From Dicyema japonicum (Eukaryota > Dicyemida > Rhombozoa > Dicyemidae), in the NCBI GenBank assembly GCA_011109175.1, contig RDEW01000135.1, positions 1 through 47,124 of the forward strand: a stretch of DNA of 47,124 nt, given 5' to 3'. This document shows, piece after piece, positions 10,080 through 20,389 of the stretch. Both the position numbers and the translations under genes were made by a program. Numbering within the stretch: position 1 is the first letter of the stretch; each line of letters begins with the position of its first letter. The notes below the pieces were generated by a model. It was not told the origin of the DNA, did no database searches, and saw only the letters and a list, made by a program, of their open reading frames with translations.

Positions 10080-11305
10080 AAGAACCTCCACAGCCCATGT
10101 ATACTCAACGATCCTGCATCCCATACAAGAACACCTACTCGACGTAACGATAACCTTCTTTATCGACATCTCACTGTCATCACCGTGACAGTGTCAACAC
10201 CTTGTCTCTTCTTATTGACTGGTCAGTGAAAAATGACACCAGGAGTTACCACAATCCAATATTTTTGGGGGCCAAAACGAAGTAACGGATAAAAGGACAA
10301 TGCCCAACGATAACTAGTTACAGCTTTGCAAATTGGTGAGGATTCAAGAATTACGTCGATAATTGCATTGGACTACTATATTTCCCCACTCCTTCCTCCG
10401 TCGAACAATTAGTGAAATGGTTCAACTCCACAATAAACGCTGCTAAAAAAGTACATTCCTATGGGGAGGCAACCTACGTCATCAAAACGCTTCAGCACAA
10501 CGACGAAACATCTGATCAGAGAACGAAATAATCTAAAGATGGTAAAATCGCCAACAGAAGAGAACATTAGGAAAATACGAAAACTGAACAGAGAGATCGA
10601 CAAGAACATAAAGGCAGAAAATGAAAATAGATGAAAGAGACTATCAAAGGCTCTCTGAAAGAACCCCCAATGCAGAGAGTCTGGAAGTGGATCAAGAACA
10701 TCAAAAGATCCTCCTCAGAGAGAAAAGTCGAAGCCTACATAAAACCAGACACTCTGATAAAATATTATACGTCTATCTCCGACAAGAAGTTTTCAAAAGA
10801 ACACCAAGTATTCCTGTAACTTCTGCTCTGAGGAAAATGAGAATTTTAAAAGTGCTCTCAAAAACACTTAGAGACCAAACTGGTGTCCTTGCCACAATTA
10901 ATAAACGATTTATCCGACCAACGATGATGTATGCAAGTCCTTCATGGGCAATGCAGATTTCACGATCCTCCTCATTGAAACTATCAGCAATCGAGGAGAC
11001 TGCAATAAGGTTAATTGGACCAGAACACAAAATCCAGTCCATTGAATATTTCTTAATCGAATTACAACAGAAACTCTTAAAGGAGGCTAGTTTACCGAGC
11101 TGCCCTCTATTCCATACACTATCGAAATATCTACAATCATACAGAAAATTTGAGCCGATGTCATGTCCGATGAGAAGAGCTTTCAGGATTCTCGACCCCA
11201 CCGGACTCGTCCTCTTCTTTGTCGGTCTAGGATCACTTAGTTAAATGAGAACTTTTATTTCTTTCTTTTTAACCCAGTGATCCTGAAGGTAATAATAATA
11301 TAACT
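10080..11305 (+). mobile_element. Family 2 LINE, internally deleted copy
   Basis: Translation shows the end of an APE endonuclease (WSVKNDTRSYHNPIF, a form of the SDHNPI motif), then the linker (VEQLVKWFNSTINAAKKVHS, WKWIKNIKRSSSERK). Immediately after about 10815 comes the C-terminal region (RKMRILKVLSKTLRDQTG, RFIRPTMMYASPSWAM, IEETAIRLI). The whole RT core with its YADD box is absent, so this is a deletion derivative; an in-frame fusion ORF of 207 codons (10621-11244) results by chance. The last 130 bp (from about 11176) recurs at 24429-24560 and ends with a TAA-rich tail. Family: jockey/CR1/L2 group, inferred from motif order. Confidence 0.75.
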
Positions 11306-12320
11306 GAATATCTCATTATTTATTATTTATAGTTTTGATAAAAGATAGTCTCTCCATCATGTAGTTATCTGTAGTCAATGACGTATTAGTTCCATGTGCA
11401 GTCATCTACCATATCACCAACGAAATATTAATTTCATGTGCAGTTAGCTACAATGTGTGAAAATCCTGACATAACTGATACTTCTTTACATGGTCGTTAA
11501 TTCCAGTCACGTTGAATGAACCGAGAATATTTGATAGACGATAAAGTGGAATAGAAGCACCACCTCTAAGGTTATCATAATAATCATTTAATCATAAATT
11601 TTAATAGATTGTCATACTAGTAATAACAACATTCGTAAAATAACAAAAATATACTGCTGGACTTATTTAGATTTTCAAGTAACAACTATAGGGAGAATTC
11701 CTTAATCAGAGTAAAAGATAAGAGATTTTTTGGCATCTGTCAAGCAAAGGACTTTTTCTGAGTTAACAGAAAGCATAAATAAATCTTTCTACAACTAGGT
11801 ACTAATGTCAGAATAAATGACAGCGACAGCGCTGACAACTCATCATAATAATGCACATTCGCAACAACAAGAGAGTTAATCAATTGATATCGCTTGTGCC
11901 GCACCCTGGACACTCTTTGCCTTCAGACGCCTCTACGCTCCTTTTAGATTGCGATTTTTCGAGGTCGTCTAAAACATCAAGATTTTCAAATCGGTTTTTG
12001 AATTTTTTAGGTCGTTATTAAAGGTCAGATGAAGCACTAATCAATACGTTACCTAATCGATAAACGGAATTTTTAAATAATAATGATAATAACACCAGAG
12101 ACCAAGGTTACACAAACTAACTGATCACGTGATCCCAGCAGGCACTAGCTCATTTCGGCCCAATGCTCCTCCTCGACCCCACACAAGAACGTATCAGTCG
12201 AGTGACTGGACCATCGCAGTCAGATAATAAATAAATTAGATTTATAAATTAAAACTAAAAATTTTTTAATAAAAATTTTTTATTAATTCAAATAATCGTA
12301 TAACGTTATTGTGACTTATC
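11306..12320. other. Intergenic, actin 5' flank
   Basis: Mostly AT-rich. A CAAACTAACT tail near 12113-12122, preceded by GGTTACA, resembles the (AACT)n 3' tails of family 2 LINEs at 21515 and 39600 and may be a small remnant. A CACGTG lies near 12126. The last 60 bp before the actin ATG are nearly pure A/T and probably hold the core promoter; no TATA box is unambiguous. Confidence 0.4.
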
Positions 12321-13531
12321 ATGGGAGACGACATAGTTTCAACTATTGTTTTGGATTGTGGTTCCAGCAGCATAAAAGCCGGATTCGCAGGTGAATACAC
12401 TCCTCGTGCCGAATTTCCTTCAATAATTGGACGTTCAAGCAGCGTAGTCTTAATATAAAAATTGGATAGGAACCCCACGATTTCTACATTGGAAAACATA
12501 TGCAAAGCAAGCGAGATATACTTAATCTGAAGTATCCTATAAGTAGGGGAGTAGTCAAAAACTGGGATGACATGGAAATGTTTCTAAACTACACTTTCAA
12601 TGAGGAACTCATGATCTTAACAGAAGAGAGCGCGGTCCTTCTTACTGAAGTCCCACTTAACCCAAAAGTATTTAAATTTATTAAAAAAATAAAATTTCAT
12701 TTTTAATATTTAATAAATATAAAATAATTATTATTATTAATTTAGATTAACCGGGAAAAAACAACACAAATAATGTTTGAGACTTTCAATTCACCCGCCA
12801 TGTTTATTTCCCTTCAACCAGTCATGGCCATGTATGCCTCTGGTCGAACAAGTGGGACTGTCCTCGACTTTGGGGACGGGGTGACTTCTGTGGTCCCCGT
12901 TTCTGATGGCTATGTCTTCACTCACGCTGTTATTAAAACTGACTACTCCGGCTGTGACCTCACTAACAGTTTAGATAAGAGACTAAGGGACCGTGGTGTT
13001 GTTTTCTCGACTCCCAGTGAGAAAGAGACTCTCCGTAGTATTAAAGAGAAGCTATGTTATATCGCCTATGATTTTGAGAAGGAGTTGGCCAATTTTGGGA
13101 CTGCGGAAGATCAAAGATCGTTTCAGCTCCCTGATGGGACGTCAATAGTGCTGGAGAATGAGAGATTTGTTTGTCCAGAAGCGATGTTTCAGCCTCATCT
13201 GTTTGGTCTGGAGTTCACTGGAATCCATGAGAGCATATACAATGCTATTTTAAAGTGTGATATTGAACTGAGAAAGGAGTTATACACATGTATTGTTTTG
13301 GCTGGGGGATCCTCGTTGTTAAAGGGGATTGATGAACGACTTACAAAGGAATTGAGTGTGCTCACTCCTTCGTATTATAGCTTTAAAGTTGTCTCTTCCT
13401 CTGATAGACGACTGTCAGGATGGATTGGAGGATCTATTTTGGCCGGTTTGTCCACCTTCCAGCAAATGTGGATAACAAAGTTTGATTATGATGAGTCTGG
13501 CCCTTGTATTGTGCATAGAAAGTGTTTTTGA
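12321..13531 (+). CDS. Divergent conventional-type actin, three exons
   Basis: Exons 12321-12443, 12470-12667 and 12746-13531; introns of 26 nt (12444-12469) and 78 nt (12668-12745), both phase 0 and GT...AG. The product is 368 residues versus about 375 for actin and ends HRKCF like true actins. Recognisable segments in order: [106 protein letters not shown] and YDESGP. Oddities: the DNase-I-binding loop after GR is about 7 residues shorter than in actin; the methyl-histidine site (PIEHG in actin) reads PISRG; and the nucleotide-region GDGVTH reads GDGVTS. The frame is fully open. It may be a specialised actin with altered polymerisation, or an actin-like paralogue. Start chosen at the only ATG matching the actin N-terminus. 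Confidence 0.93.
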
Positions 13532-13734
13532 CAATTTTTATCTCATTTTTTGTGTTAGTGATTTTTATTGACTTTATAACATTACTATATTATTTATTCG
13601 GAGGAATGGAGGTACTTGGACCTTCTATCGAGATTGGACAGTTACCAGGCAAGTTCGGACTTGTGTGGGCTCGATGGGTGAACACTGCGCTAAGCTTAGG
13701 GCTCTACTAGTCGCGTCTGGATCAGTTAGCATAA

Positions 13735-13858
13735 TTAGTTCTTGGAGTTAATTAGCCTCCAAATACCGGTCTCATAGACGTGTCCCTTCAAAAAATCTCC
13801 ATCCATATCCGTCGCTGTGGTAGTGCATCCATTTGAGAAAATAGATCCTTCTGGATGC
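13735..13858 (-). CDS. Probable last exon of a minus-strand gene, unknown
   Basis: After a TTTTCAG acceptor (minus strand), 41 codons read HPEGSIFSNGCTTTATDMDG, then DFLKGHVYETGIWRLINSKN and a TAA at 13735-13737. Codon use and composition are protein-like, while all flanking sequence is AT-rich noncoding in appearance. Upstream exons should lie above 13900 but I could not resolve them. The family is not recognised. It runs tail-to-tail with actin, whose stop is 200 bp away. Confidence 0.4.
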
Positions 13859-14635
13859 CTGAAAACCAATGTGCGTTTTTTGAATTAGGTTGATCACATG
13901 ACGGCTTTTAGGTTTTTATGAAGGCATCGATATTTTTCAATTTAATTATTTATTCACTATAATATTTGCAAAAAAAATCATAGGAAAACTTTTTGGGTAA
14001 GATTTATCTCAGTCATACGTCCACATTTGTTATTCTCATCCTTTATGGGTGACCTCTAAGTGGATGGTGCAGATAATTATGATTATCGAGGGGAAGATAA
14101 CAATATATACTAACGGATTCATGGCTTATGGATTAAATATATTATGAGGATAACAATAACGTTATATGACAAAAAGTGAAAATATTCAAACTAATAATCA
14201 GTTAATTATGACAGTAAAATTATAAGTGAACATATTATTGTCAAGAGTATACAACAACTGCAAGTTACTGTTAGAGTTACCATTCTAATACTCTGACTCA
14301 ATGAGTGAAAGATCTCATAGGGATATGAATTAACACACTTTCTAAGTGATAGCTATTTTGTTAAATTTTATTATGAAACCAATCGGTAGCAAATCTCAAT
14401 AAATATAACAGAATTTGGTATAAATCTGATTAGTAAACCAAGTTATTAATTGGTTGGAGGTTGATGAGGTTACGTACCTCTATGGACTAAATATTTTCTT
14501 CACTTGTTATGCATGAAGGTCCTTGGTTTTTTCTAGTGAAAATGAATAAGACAGAAACTCGAAAAAAGTCATAATCATTAGTCATGAGAGAAAGCTTTTA
14601 AAATTCATACTATTTAACGTTTTCTAAAAAATCTA
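13859..14635. other. AT-rich stretch with block repeated at 24.7 kb
   Basis: The segment 14340-14470 resembles 24725-24860 along its length (shared words such as TAGCTATTTTGTT, GTAGCAAAT and TCAATAAAT). Minus-strand reading contains short protein-like pieces (FATDWFHNKI) but no intact frame. It is probably part of an old segmental duplication. Nothing else recognised. Confidence 0.45.
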
Positions 14636-15790
14636 TCTCTCACAAGTGGAGATCTGCGGCCGTTCAAAAGTTCAAAATGTCTACAACCATCCTCGGAATC
14701 GACATTTCGAGGGCCTTCGACTCTGTCGACAGACGGAAGCTAATACTGGTTTTGGAAAGTTTCCTAGACGCTTCCACTGTCAGAATGGCCACCACCCTCC
14801 TAGCTGATACTTGGCTCACTGTAAGAGTCGAAGGAGCCTTGTCTCGCCGATTTGAGACGACTGTTGGCACTCAACAGGAAGACCCATTATTACCTATACT
14901 TTTTGTCATATACCTTGAAGCTGCTTTACGGGAGTCAAAACCGATAATGGGTGAAAAGACAAACATTATTGCGTATGCTGATGACGTAGACTTTATTTTA
15001 AATGACAAAATATCGCTCACCAGGTTGATCGGAAAAGTGCCTGGAAGACTAGCCGAATGGTTCCTAACAATAAATCCGGACAAGACTGACGTAACTGAAC
15101 TCAAGAGGGAAGAAACAAGGACGGAGGAGTACTGGCGCAAATGCAAAAAGCTTGGCTCACTCCTAAGAGACCATGAAGAAATTACGAGAAGGAAAACCCT
15201 AGCACAAACTGCCCTCTCCAGATTAAAGAACATCTGGCTTCACAAAAAGGGCCTTGACATTATAACAAAAACTCGATTATACAACTCGCTAGTGAAACCC
15301 ATACTACTATATAACGCTGGTACCTGGGCCTGCTCAAGAAATGAACTGAAGAGGCTTAATGCGTTTCATAGAGACCAACTACGGCATATGATGTTCGAAA
15401 GAAGTGATACGAGGATGTCATCTAATCTTCTTTATAAGAGGACCAAGACCTCAGAAATTTCTAATGAGATTATGGATACACGATAGAGGCTTTTCGCCCA
15501 TATTCTGCGACTGGACCTAGATGCCCCCGCAAACGTAGCCATGGAGGATTACTTCATGTTGGAGGCCCCCCGTTTCCGTGGTCGCCCAAGGACGACACTG
15601 GCAGTCGTTCTCGACGAGAACCTCAAAGAAATGGGACGGCATCTTGGAAGTGGAGAAGATCTTGACTGGTTGCGCACTGCGGTTTTGAATAGGAGGAAGT
15701 GGATGAAACTAACCAGTGATTTACTAACTCGTGTTGCACATGCTTTGTCATGTCCTATGACATAGCGATAAGTGCTTATAATAATAATGC
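14636..15790 (+). mobile_element. Family 1 LINE, 5'-truncated RT to 3' tail
   Basis: The frame from about 14677 encodes the reverse transcriptase from motif 3 onward: LGIDISRAFDSVDRRKL, the thumb-side AYADDVDF catalytic box and TINPDKTDVTELKRE, then the family C-terminal block LGSLLRD...KPILLYNAGTW and HILRLD...PRFRGRPRTTL. One TAG at 15484-15486 interrupts an otherwise continuous frame to 15765. The QGDPLSP box has changed to QEDPLLP. The 3' end has a short stem (GTCAT...ATGAC, near 15748) and a TAATAATAA-like tail at 15777-15788. The 5' truncation is typical of incomplete target-primed reverse transcription. Confidence 0.9.
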
Positions 15791-15843
15791 TTTAACACCA
15801 ATGCCATAATGATTTAAGTTATAGTCAGAGCTGAAGAGTGGGA

Positions 15844-15876
15844 GTCGGAGTCAGTGATAAAAAGGTCGACTCCGAT
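15844..15876. repeat. Short inverted repeat (hairpin)
   Basis: GTCGGAGTC at 15844-15852 pairs with GACTCCGAT at 15868-15876 (nine pairs, one G-T) around a 15-nt loop. It sits just after the family 1 tail and may belong to another small repeat. Its function is unknown. Confidence 0.5.
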
Positions 15877-15980
15877 TCTTTTTTGATCGCAAATTTTGTT
15901 TATTAGTGTAAGGCAAAATTCAAATACTAATTGTACGATAAAAACAAAGACACGTCAAATTTTGACTAATTTAAATTAAT

Positions 15981-16030
15981 TTAATACTTATTTATTAAAA
16001 TAATTTTAATACTTATTTATTAAAATAATT
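15981..16030 (+). repeat. Two perfect tandem copies of a 25-bp AT-rich unit
   Basis: Units 15981-16005 and 16006-16030 are identical (starting TTAATACTTATTTATT). They directly abut the open frame of the RLE module at 16029, so they mark the truncation point or insertion junction of that element. Confidence 0.8.
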
Positions 16031-16997
16031 CATCTCAAGAAAGTACAACATTGAAAATGTGAAGGATTTGACAATGTTGAAATTGATGGAAATACAACAT
16101 GAATATCTACTGGGAAAAATTGAAGAGAAATCGCTGCACTCTATTCTATTTGAGTGTCTGAAAGATACCGAAGTGAATATTGCTGAATCCTCAGGGTGGT
16201 TAGTTCATGGAAATCATTCTCCTGTAACCGAAGGAAGGCTGTGTCTGCTTCAGGATCGTAACATGTTTTTTGATAATGGAGAAGCCAAGTGCAAACATTG
16301 TAACTCAGGAAAGAAGACCGTTGATCACCTTGCAACTAGATGTGGGAGAATGCTGAATAGCTCGTATCTCAGGCGGCATAACGAGGTGGTCAGATGTATT
16401 CACTTACACCTCTGCCGTCAATATGGAATAAGAAAAACTAAGAAACTGAAGACCCACTCAGTCCAATCTGTTGTCTCAAATGAATTTGTGGAGATTCGTG
16501 TAGACACAACGATTAGTACAGATACGGCTGTACAGAATAACAAACCCGATATTTTCGTTCATGATAAGGTGCGTAATACGATTACTCTCGTTGAAATTGG
16601 GATCACGTCCCAAAACTGCCTCAAGCAAGTCGAGGTGGAAAAGTTCCATAAGTATGACTTACTGGCGAACGAACTCGGATGTATTCATCGCGCAAAGGTA
16701 AAAATAATCCCTGTAGTCATTACCTGGGATGGGATTGTTTCGAGATTCTTCAAGGGCCATCTGGATGCCCTCAAACTGGAGGAAAGGGTGAAAGCGTACA
16801 TCCAAACGTTAGTATTGAGAAAGACGTTGGAGAGCATGCAAGCTGAAGATAGACATGGAGTATCGATACCTGATGAGGAGGAAGCTGATAAGGAATGTCG
16901 ACCTAGGGGAGTCTCGGAATGTGTGTTGTGCGACAACAAAAACACACCTATACTGACAATTGACGTTGGCCCCAAGAAGAGGAGATTAGCTAATTAA
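16029..16997 (+). CDS. RLE-type LINE C-terminal protein: zinc knuckle plus PD-(D/E)xK-like nuclease
   Basis: An uninterrupted frame of about 322 codons runs to TAA at 16995-16997. The first ATG is at 16074; the frame is open from 16029, so the N-terminus has probably been cut off. In order (numbered from the ATG): SGWLVHGNHSPVTEGRLCLL (about 40-60), a CCHC knuckle CKHCNSGKKTVDHLATRC (about 74-91), RRHNEVVRCIHLHLC (about 101-115), then a nuclease core NKPDIFVHD (about 160) with LVEIGITSQ (about 180), and VEKFHKYDLLANELG. KPD followed by xEI is the restriction-like endonuclease pattern of early-branching non-LTR elements (R2/R4/NeSL grade). No RT remains upstream. Intactness contrasts with the decayed copy at 7.1-7.5 kb, implying recent insertion or selection. 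Confidence 0.85.
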   Translation, partial: FISRKYNIENVKDLTMLKLMEIQHEYLLGKIEEKSLHSILFECLKDTEVNIAESSGWLVHGNHSPVTEGRLCLLQDRNMFFDNGEAKCKHCNSGKKTVDHLATRCGRMLNSSYLRRHNEVVRCIHLHLCRQYGIRKTKKLKTHSVQSVVSNEFVEIRVDTTISTDTAVQNNKPDIFVHDKVRNTITLVEIGITSQNCLKQVEVEKFHKYDLLANELGCIHRAKVKIIPVVITWDGIVSRFFKGHLDALKLEERVKAYIQTLVLRKTLESMQAEDRHGVSIPDEEEADKECRPRGVSECVLCDNKNTPILTIDVGPKKRRLAN

Positions 16998-16999
16998 TT

Positions 17000-17329
17000 A
17001 CTTGTGACTCGTTGTTTCGTTAAAATTAGCAATAAAAAATATGTTTTTAAAATAATTTTACAAAATGGCGAATCTATAATTACATTTATATATTATTTGG
17101 CATGCGTTTGCCACTTTCTTGTGTTTGGCTGTTGTGCTTTTTTATTATATTTTTCTACTGTGTTGTCATACATTATATTATTGGATTTATCAAATAGTGT
17201 TGAAGGCTGGTATCAAAATTTCTAATATATATTTTATATTTTGTTAACCTATAAATGTGGATTATTTTCCACTATTTGATTTATCCCTATTTATATTCTC
17301 TTGTCTATTTTCTCTTCCATATTATTTGT
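17000..17329. other. AT-rich stretch, no gene seen
   Basis: T-rich sequence after the RLE frame; short open frames at 17004-17225 and 17257-17457 are hydrophobic low-complexity translations of T-rich DNA and not credible genes. The 3' end of the RLE element probably lies in the first 100 bp. Confidence 0.5.
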
Positions 17330-17570
17330 ATCCCAAATTGTTATGTCGTTACATCGTGATTATACATTGTTTCAATCTCAAGAGGCATTTATTGAGATTC
17401 CATCCAAATATTCTAGTAAACCTATCAAAGCTAAAAATACAGCAAGGTTATTTATGATAACTGGATAAAATTTGTAGGGACACATGTCAGAACTTTTAAA
17501 GTCGTTCTCCCTAACATCTTATATCTATGATTTTCATAATTAAAAGTGTGAACACATACTTAAAAATTCG
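17330..17570 (-). pseudogene. Fossil of the tandem C-type-lectin-like gene
   Basis: Minus-strand reading shows relics of exons 1-3 of the gene family at 25.0 and 37.0 kb: an NHRYK segment where the other copies have NHGYH or GHGYK, then YPVIINNLAVFLAL matching YPVIINDFDELLAL, and an FxW piece near 17350. The first intron position is recognisable (GTG...TTTTAATTATGA), but its AG acceptor has become GA, and frame is lost several times. It is a dead third copy on the same strand as the other two. Confidence 0.65.
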
Positions 17571-17619
17571 ACTAGAAACGAAGATAAAAAAATAATCAAG
17601 CACAGAAATGAATCTAACT

Positions 17620-18250
17620 CTGATTTAGTATTGATTTAAATGACCTATTTTAATAGTAATAAAAATTTATTAGCTTATTTAGCTTAATAAAAAGTAATGG
17701 TTTGCAGGTCCTACTATCGAATGGCAGAGATCACTGGAGTCTGAAAGAGGATCTTAAATTGTGTAGCACAAATGAACCTTAGTAATATAACATTCTTTTG
17801 TTCTGAGAACATTTGTTACTGGTATAATGACTTGCTTGTACTCTGAACAGAATGAAAATTACTCTCATGATCGAGACCTCAATGTTCTGGAAGTGCCATA
17901 GAATCATTCTAAGTTCGTTATTTCGCAAACCTGCAAGTCTTCGATCATTCTAATAAACTTTGATGTGCATTAAGCTATGACCCTGAATTCTCCGAAGATC
18001 TCATAATTAAAAATGTACGGCTATGAATATCGGTGTATTTGGAACTTAGCTTTTTTTGAATTGGATATTATCTCAGTCCTTTTAAGAAATAAAGTCCTCG
18101 ATGACATCTAGCCCACTATTCTTACACTGTTGCACGGCTGAGTTAAGCAGTGGGTAAAAACATAAGTGTCAGCAAAGAGCGACAACTTTAAAGGGATGAC
18201 AGTGATCAATGAATTACTTAATCGGCAGAAGACTTCAGGTCTATTCCCCA
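17620..18250 (-). repeat. Duplicated block, homologous to 38650-39020
   Basis: Long shared words with 38650-39020 include GACCTATTTTAATA, CGCAA..CTGCAAGT, TAAACTTTGA, ATGTACGG..ATGAATATC and TATCTCA. The minus-strand reading contains coding-like pieces (PYIFNYEIFGEFR followed by a 24-nt GT...AG stretch and FIRMIEDLQVCEI), so the block probably carries decayed exons of an unidentified gene. Confidence 0.6.
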
Positions 18251-18677
18251 AACCTAATCGTAAGTTCTAAATATATTTATGGTAATATTTGACTAGGTTC
18301 ATGAGTTTTATATGCATATTTTTTCAAAAGCCATTAGGTCAACCAAATAATTGTATTGTGATTTCTATTTCTTACGATTTGGAAGTCACTGACATTTAAC
18401 TTGTCTCTTGTACTGCAACTATGATTCACGTGAATCTGAATAATAAGCACATAAAGTTATTTGGCATCAAAACAACCAGTTAATTTCTTAAATTGTCAGA
18501 TTGACTTGATGTACTAATAAAAGTAATCTTCCTACTATCCTTCTTCAAGTGTAACCTTTAGTCCTTATCATCTGAAAGTGAGTAATTATGCTTGTGTTTG
18601 TTCCTAGTAGTCCTGGTCGCACAATGGGGAATATCTTAAAACCATTTATCTTTAATTTATCAATATTAAACTAAACT

Positions 18678-18851
18678 TTAATGTTTCTCACAAAATACTC
18701 GATCATGAAAGAATGTTTGCTTTTTGTTCCAAATGTCTTCAAACCCTCTCAAAATCCTCTATTAGAAAATCACAAGAGCTCTTCCAATGTGCATCGCTGA
18801 TTCTCGTGAAAGATATGTTTCATTATCCGACTCGCTCTCTTCCTTATCTCC
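18678..18851 (-). CDS. Coding-like exon, unknown, with a possible 15-nt intron
   Basis: The minus strand reads GDKEESESDNETYLSRESAM, HIGRAL, then a 15-nt stretch starting GTGATT and ending TAATAG, then RILRGFEDIWNKKQTFFHDR, VFCEKH and TAA at 18678-18680. The 15 nt contain two stops and begin GT and end AG, and removing them restores one frame. Either this is an exceptionally short intron or a small insertion in a dead gene. A donor further 3' (26 nt) breaks the frame. The protein family is unknown; the upstream part is not resolved. Confidence 0.35.
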
Positions 18852-18989
18852 ACAATATTAAAGAATTTTTTTGTTCACAAAATTTTAAGAATTTATGTCA
18901 TATTTTAAAAGTACCAATAATATTCCAATAAAATATTCTGAAAATAAACCAGAAAATAATACAAAAAATTATCATCCACAAGTGCAGGA

Positions 18990-19370
18990 AGAATTTAGTC
19001 CGAATCTCACTGCTGTTTATTTCAATTGAAGGTACCACACATCAATGATGCTTCCTGATTGACAAGTGACCTTGTAATCATTGATTGCACACTGTGGAAC
19101 TTATTGCCTACTTAAATTAGTACGAAATGAACAAAAAAGATATTAACATTCTTAATTTTTCCCCGTTCCTTCGACTAAATATCTTTTATTTTTAAAATAT
19201 AGAAAGTGTCCTGCCCAAGTTGAAGTTTAAAATCTGAAACATAGTTACATTCTACGAAAATAGCTATCACTATAAATTATAATCTAAAGACAAATATTGA
19301 TTCCTTTAGTTGACTTGACCAGTGACGTAGCATTAGTGAACATCTCACTGTGGAAACGGATCGTCTATTA
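18990..19370 (-). repeat. Duplicated block, homologous to 38510-38640
   Basis: A core near 18994-19040 (CACTGCTGTTTATTTCAATT) matches 38526-38560 (CACTGCTGTCTATTTCAGTT) with few changes, and a further piece near 19320-19370 resembles 38590-38620. The minus-strand translation PSIEINSSEIRT versus PSTEIDSSEIQT suggests a coding origin. Relative to the block at 17620-18250 the order is the reverse of that at 38.5-39.0 kb, so the units have been shuffled. Confidence 0.6.
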
Positions 19371-19819
19371 AAGGACTCACACGAAACAAAATAGAAAAGA
19401 GGATTCCTTGGTTCTACCATAGTTATCATAACTGTTTTTTACTAGATGTGTCTGCCTAGGAGGAGCTATTGCTAATATGGCTCTTAACCAACTCATAAAC
19501 TTAGTGGTCGTAAACGCGCTTACCTCTTGATCCTTGGATTTCTAAGAAAGATTTAGTAGAGTAGGCCGTGGGAAAGTAGGAAATTGTTTTCAAATCAGTT
19601 TAATCCCAACACATCGCAGTAACCTCTTCACTTTTTCCAGATATTTAAAGGATTCCCTGTTTCTTCATATGCTCTTTTCCATAGCAATAAAATAAGCCGA
19701 GGTTTTCATGGAGAAACCGATAATTATATTGAAGACTAACACGAGATATAAAAATTAATATAAAGATATTCTAAATTCCATGGACCTAATAAAGAACTCA
19801 GAAATTGTATGATATATTG

Positions 19820-20020
19820 TTACAGGAATTTGACCAAACTTGGACTTTTATTACCAAGGAAATTAAAGTGGGAGTCGGTTGGCTTCACGCCGCAAGTCCT
19901 GCAATTGCTTGGACTCTTCTCTGCGCTCTCAGATACTTCTTATCGTTCATTCGGTGCTGCAACATAAGAGTCAATGATGACATCTTTTTTAGGAGGTTTG
20001 CTATTTTTTTTCTGCTGCAT
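19820..20020 (-). pseudogene. Possible BED-type zinc finger / hAT N-terminus relic
   Basis: A 67-codon minus-strand frame with one internal TAA reads MQQKKNSKPPKKDVIIDSYV, then SNCRTCGVKPTDSHFNFLGN and KSPSLVKFL. The C-x2-C followed by GNxSxLVxxL resembles the BED finger found at the start of hAT transposases and ZBED proteins, but the expected second pair of ligands is not clear. Weak call; it could also be unrelated. Confidence 0.25.
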
Positions 20021-20389
20021 CTCTTTAAAAGAATTTCATTTCGACAAAAAGTATGAAATCATTTGGCAAATTGATGTTTAACAGTCAATTACATAATCAT
20101 TATCAGACAAATATCACCAGCTATATCTTGAATTCTTGTTGTATCTCTTAAGCATCCTGTTGAGAAACTCTGTTCTAGAGTAAGGAACATTTATGCTAAT
20201 AAATCGTTGACAGGAAGGTCACCTCGTTAAGTTACGAATATCTCAAGTCAACAAGATATCGGTCACGTAGGGCATATGCTATTATTGGCTTAATTCTTGA
20301 TATAGTCGCCATTAAATGAAAAGACTACAGTAAAAAACAGTTAAACCTGGCAGAAATGACACTTGGACACTACAGAAATCAATTATCGC

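Noticed and set aside
10621-11244. 207-codon open frame as a host gene
   Set aside because: It fuses LINE linker and C-terminal sequence across a deletion and ends in the family 2 3' tail.
13522-13710. 62-codon hydrophobic frame after actin
   Set aside because: It starts in the last codons of actin in another frame and is a translation of T-rich 3' flank.
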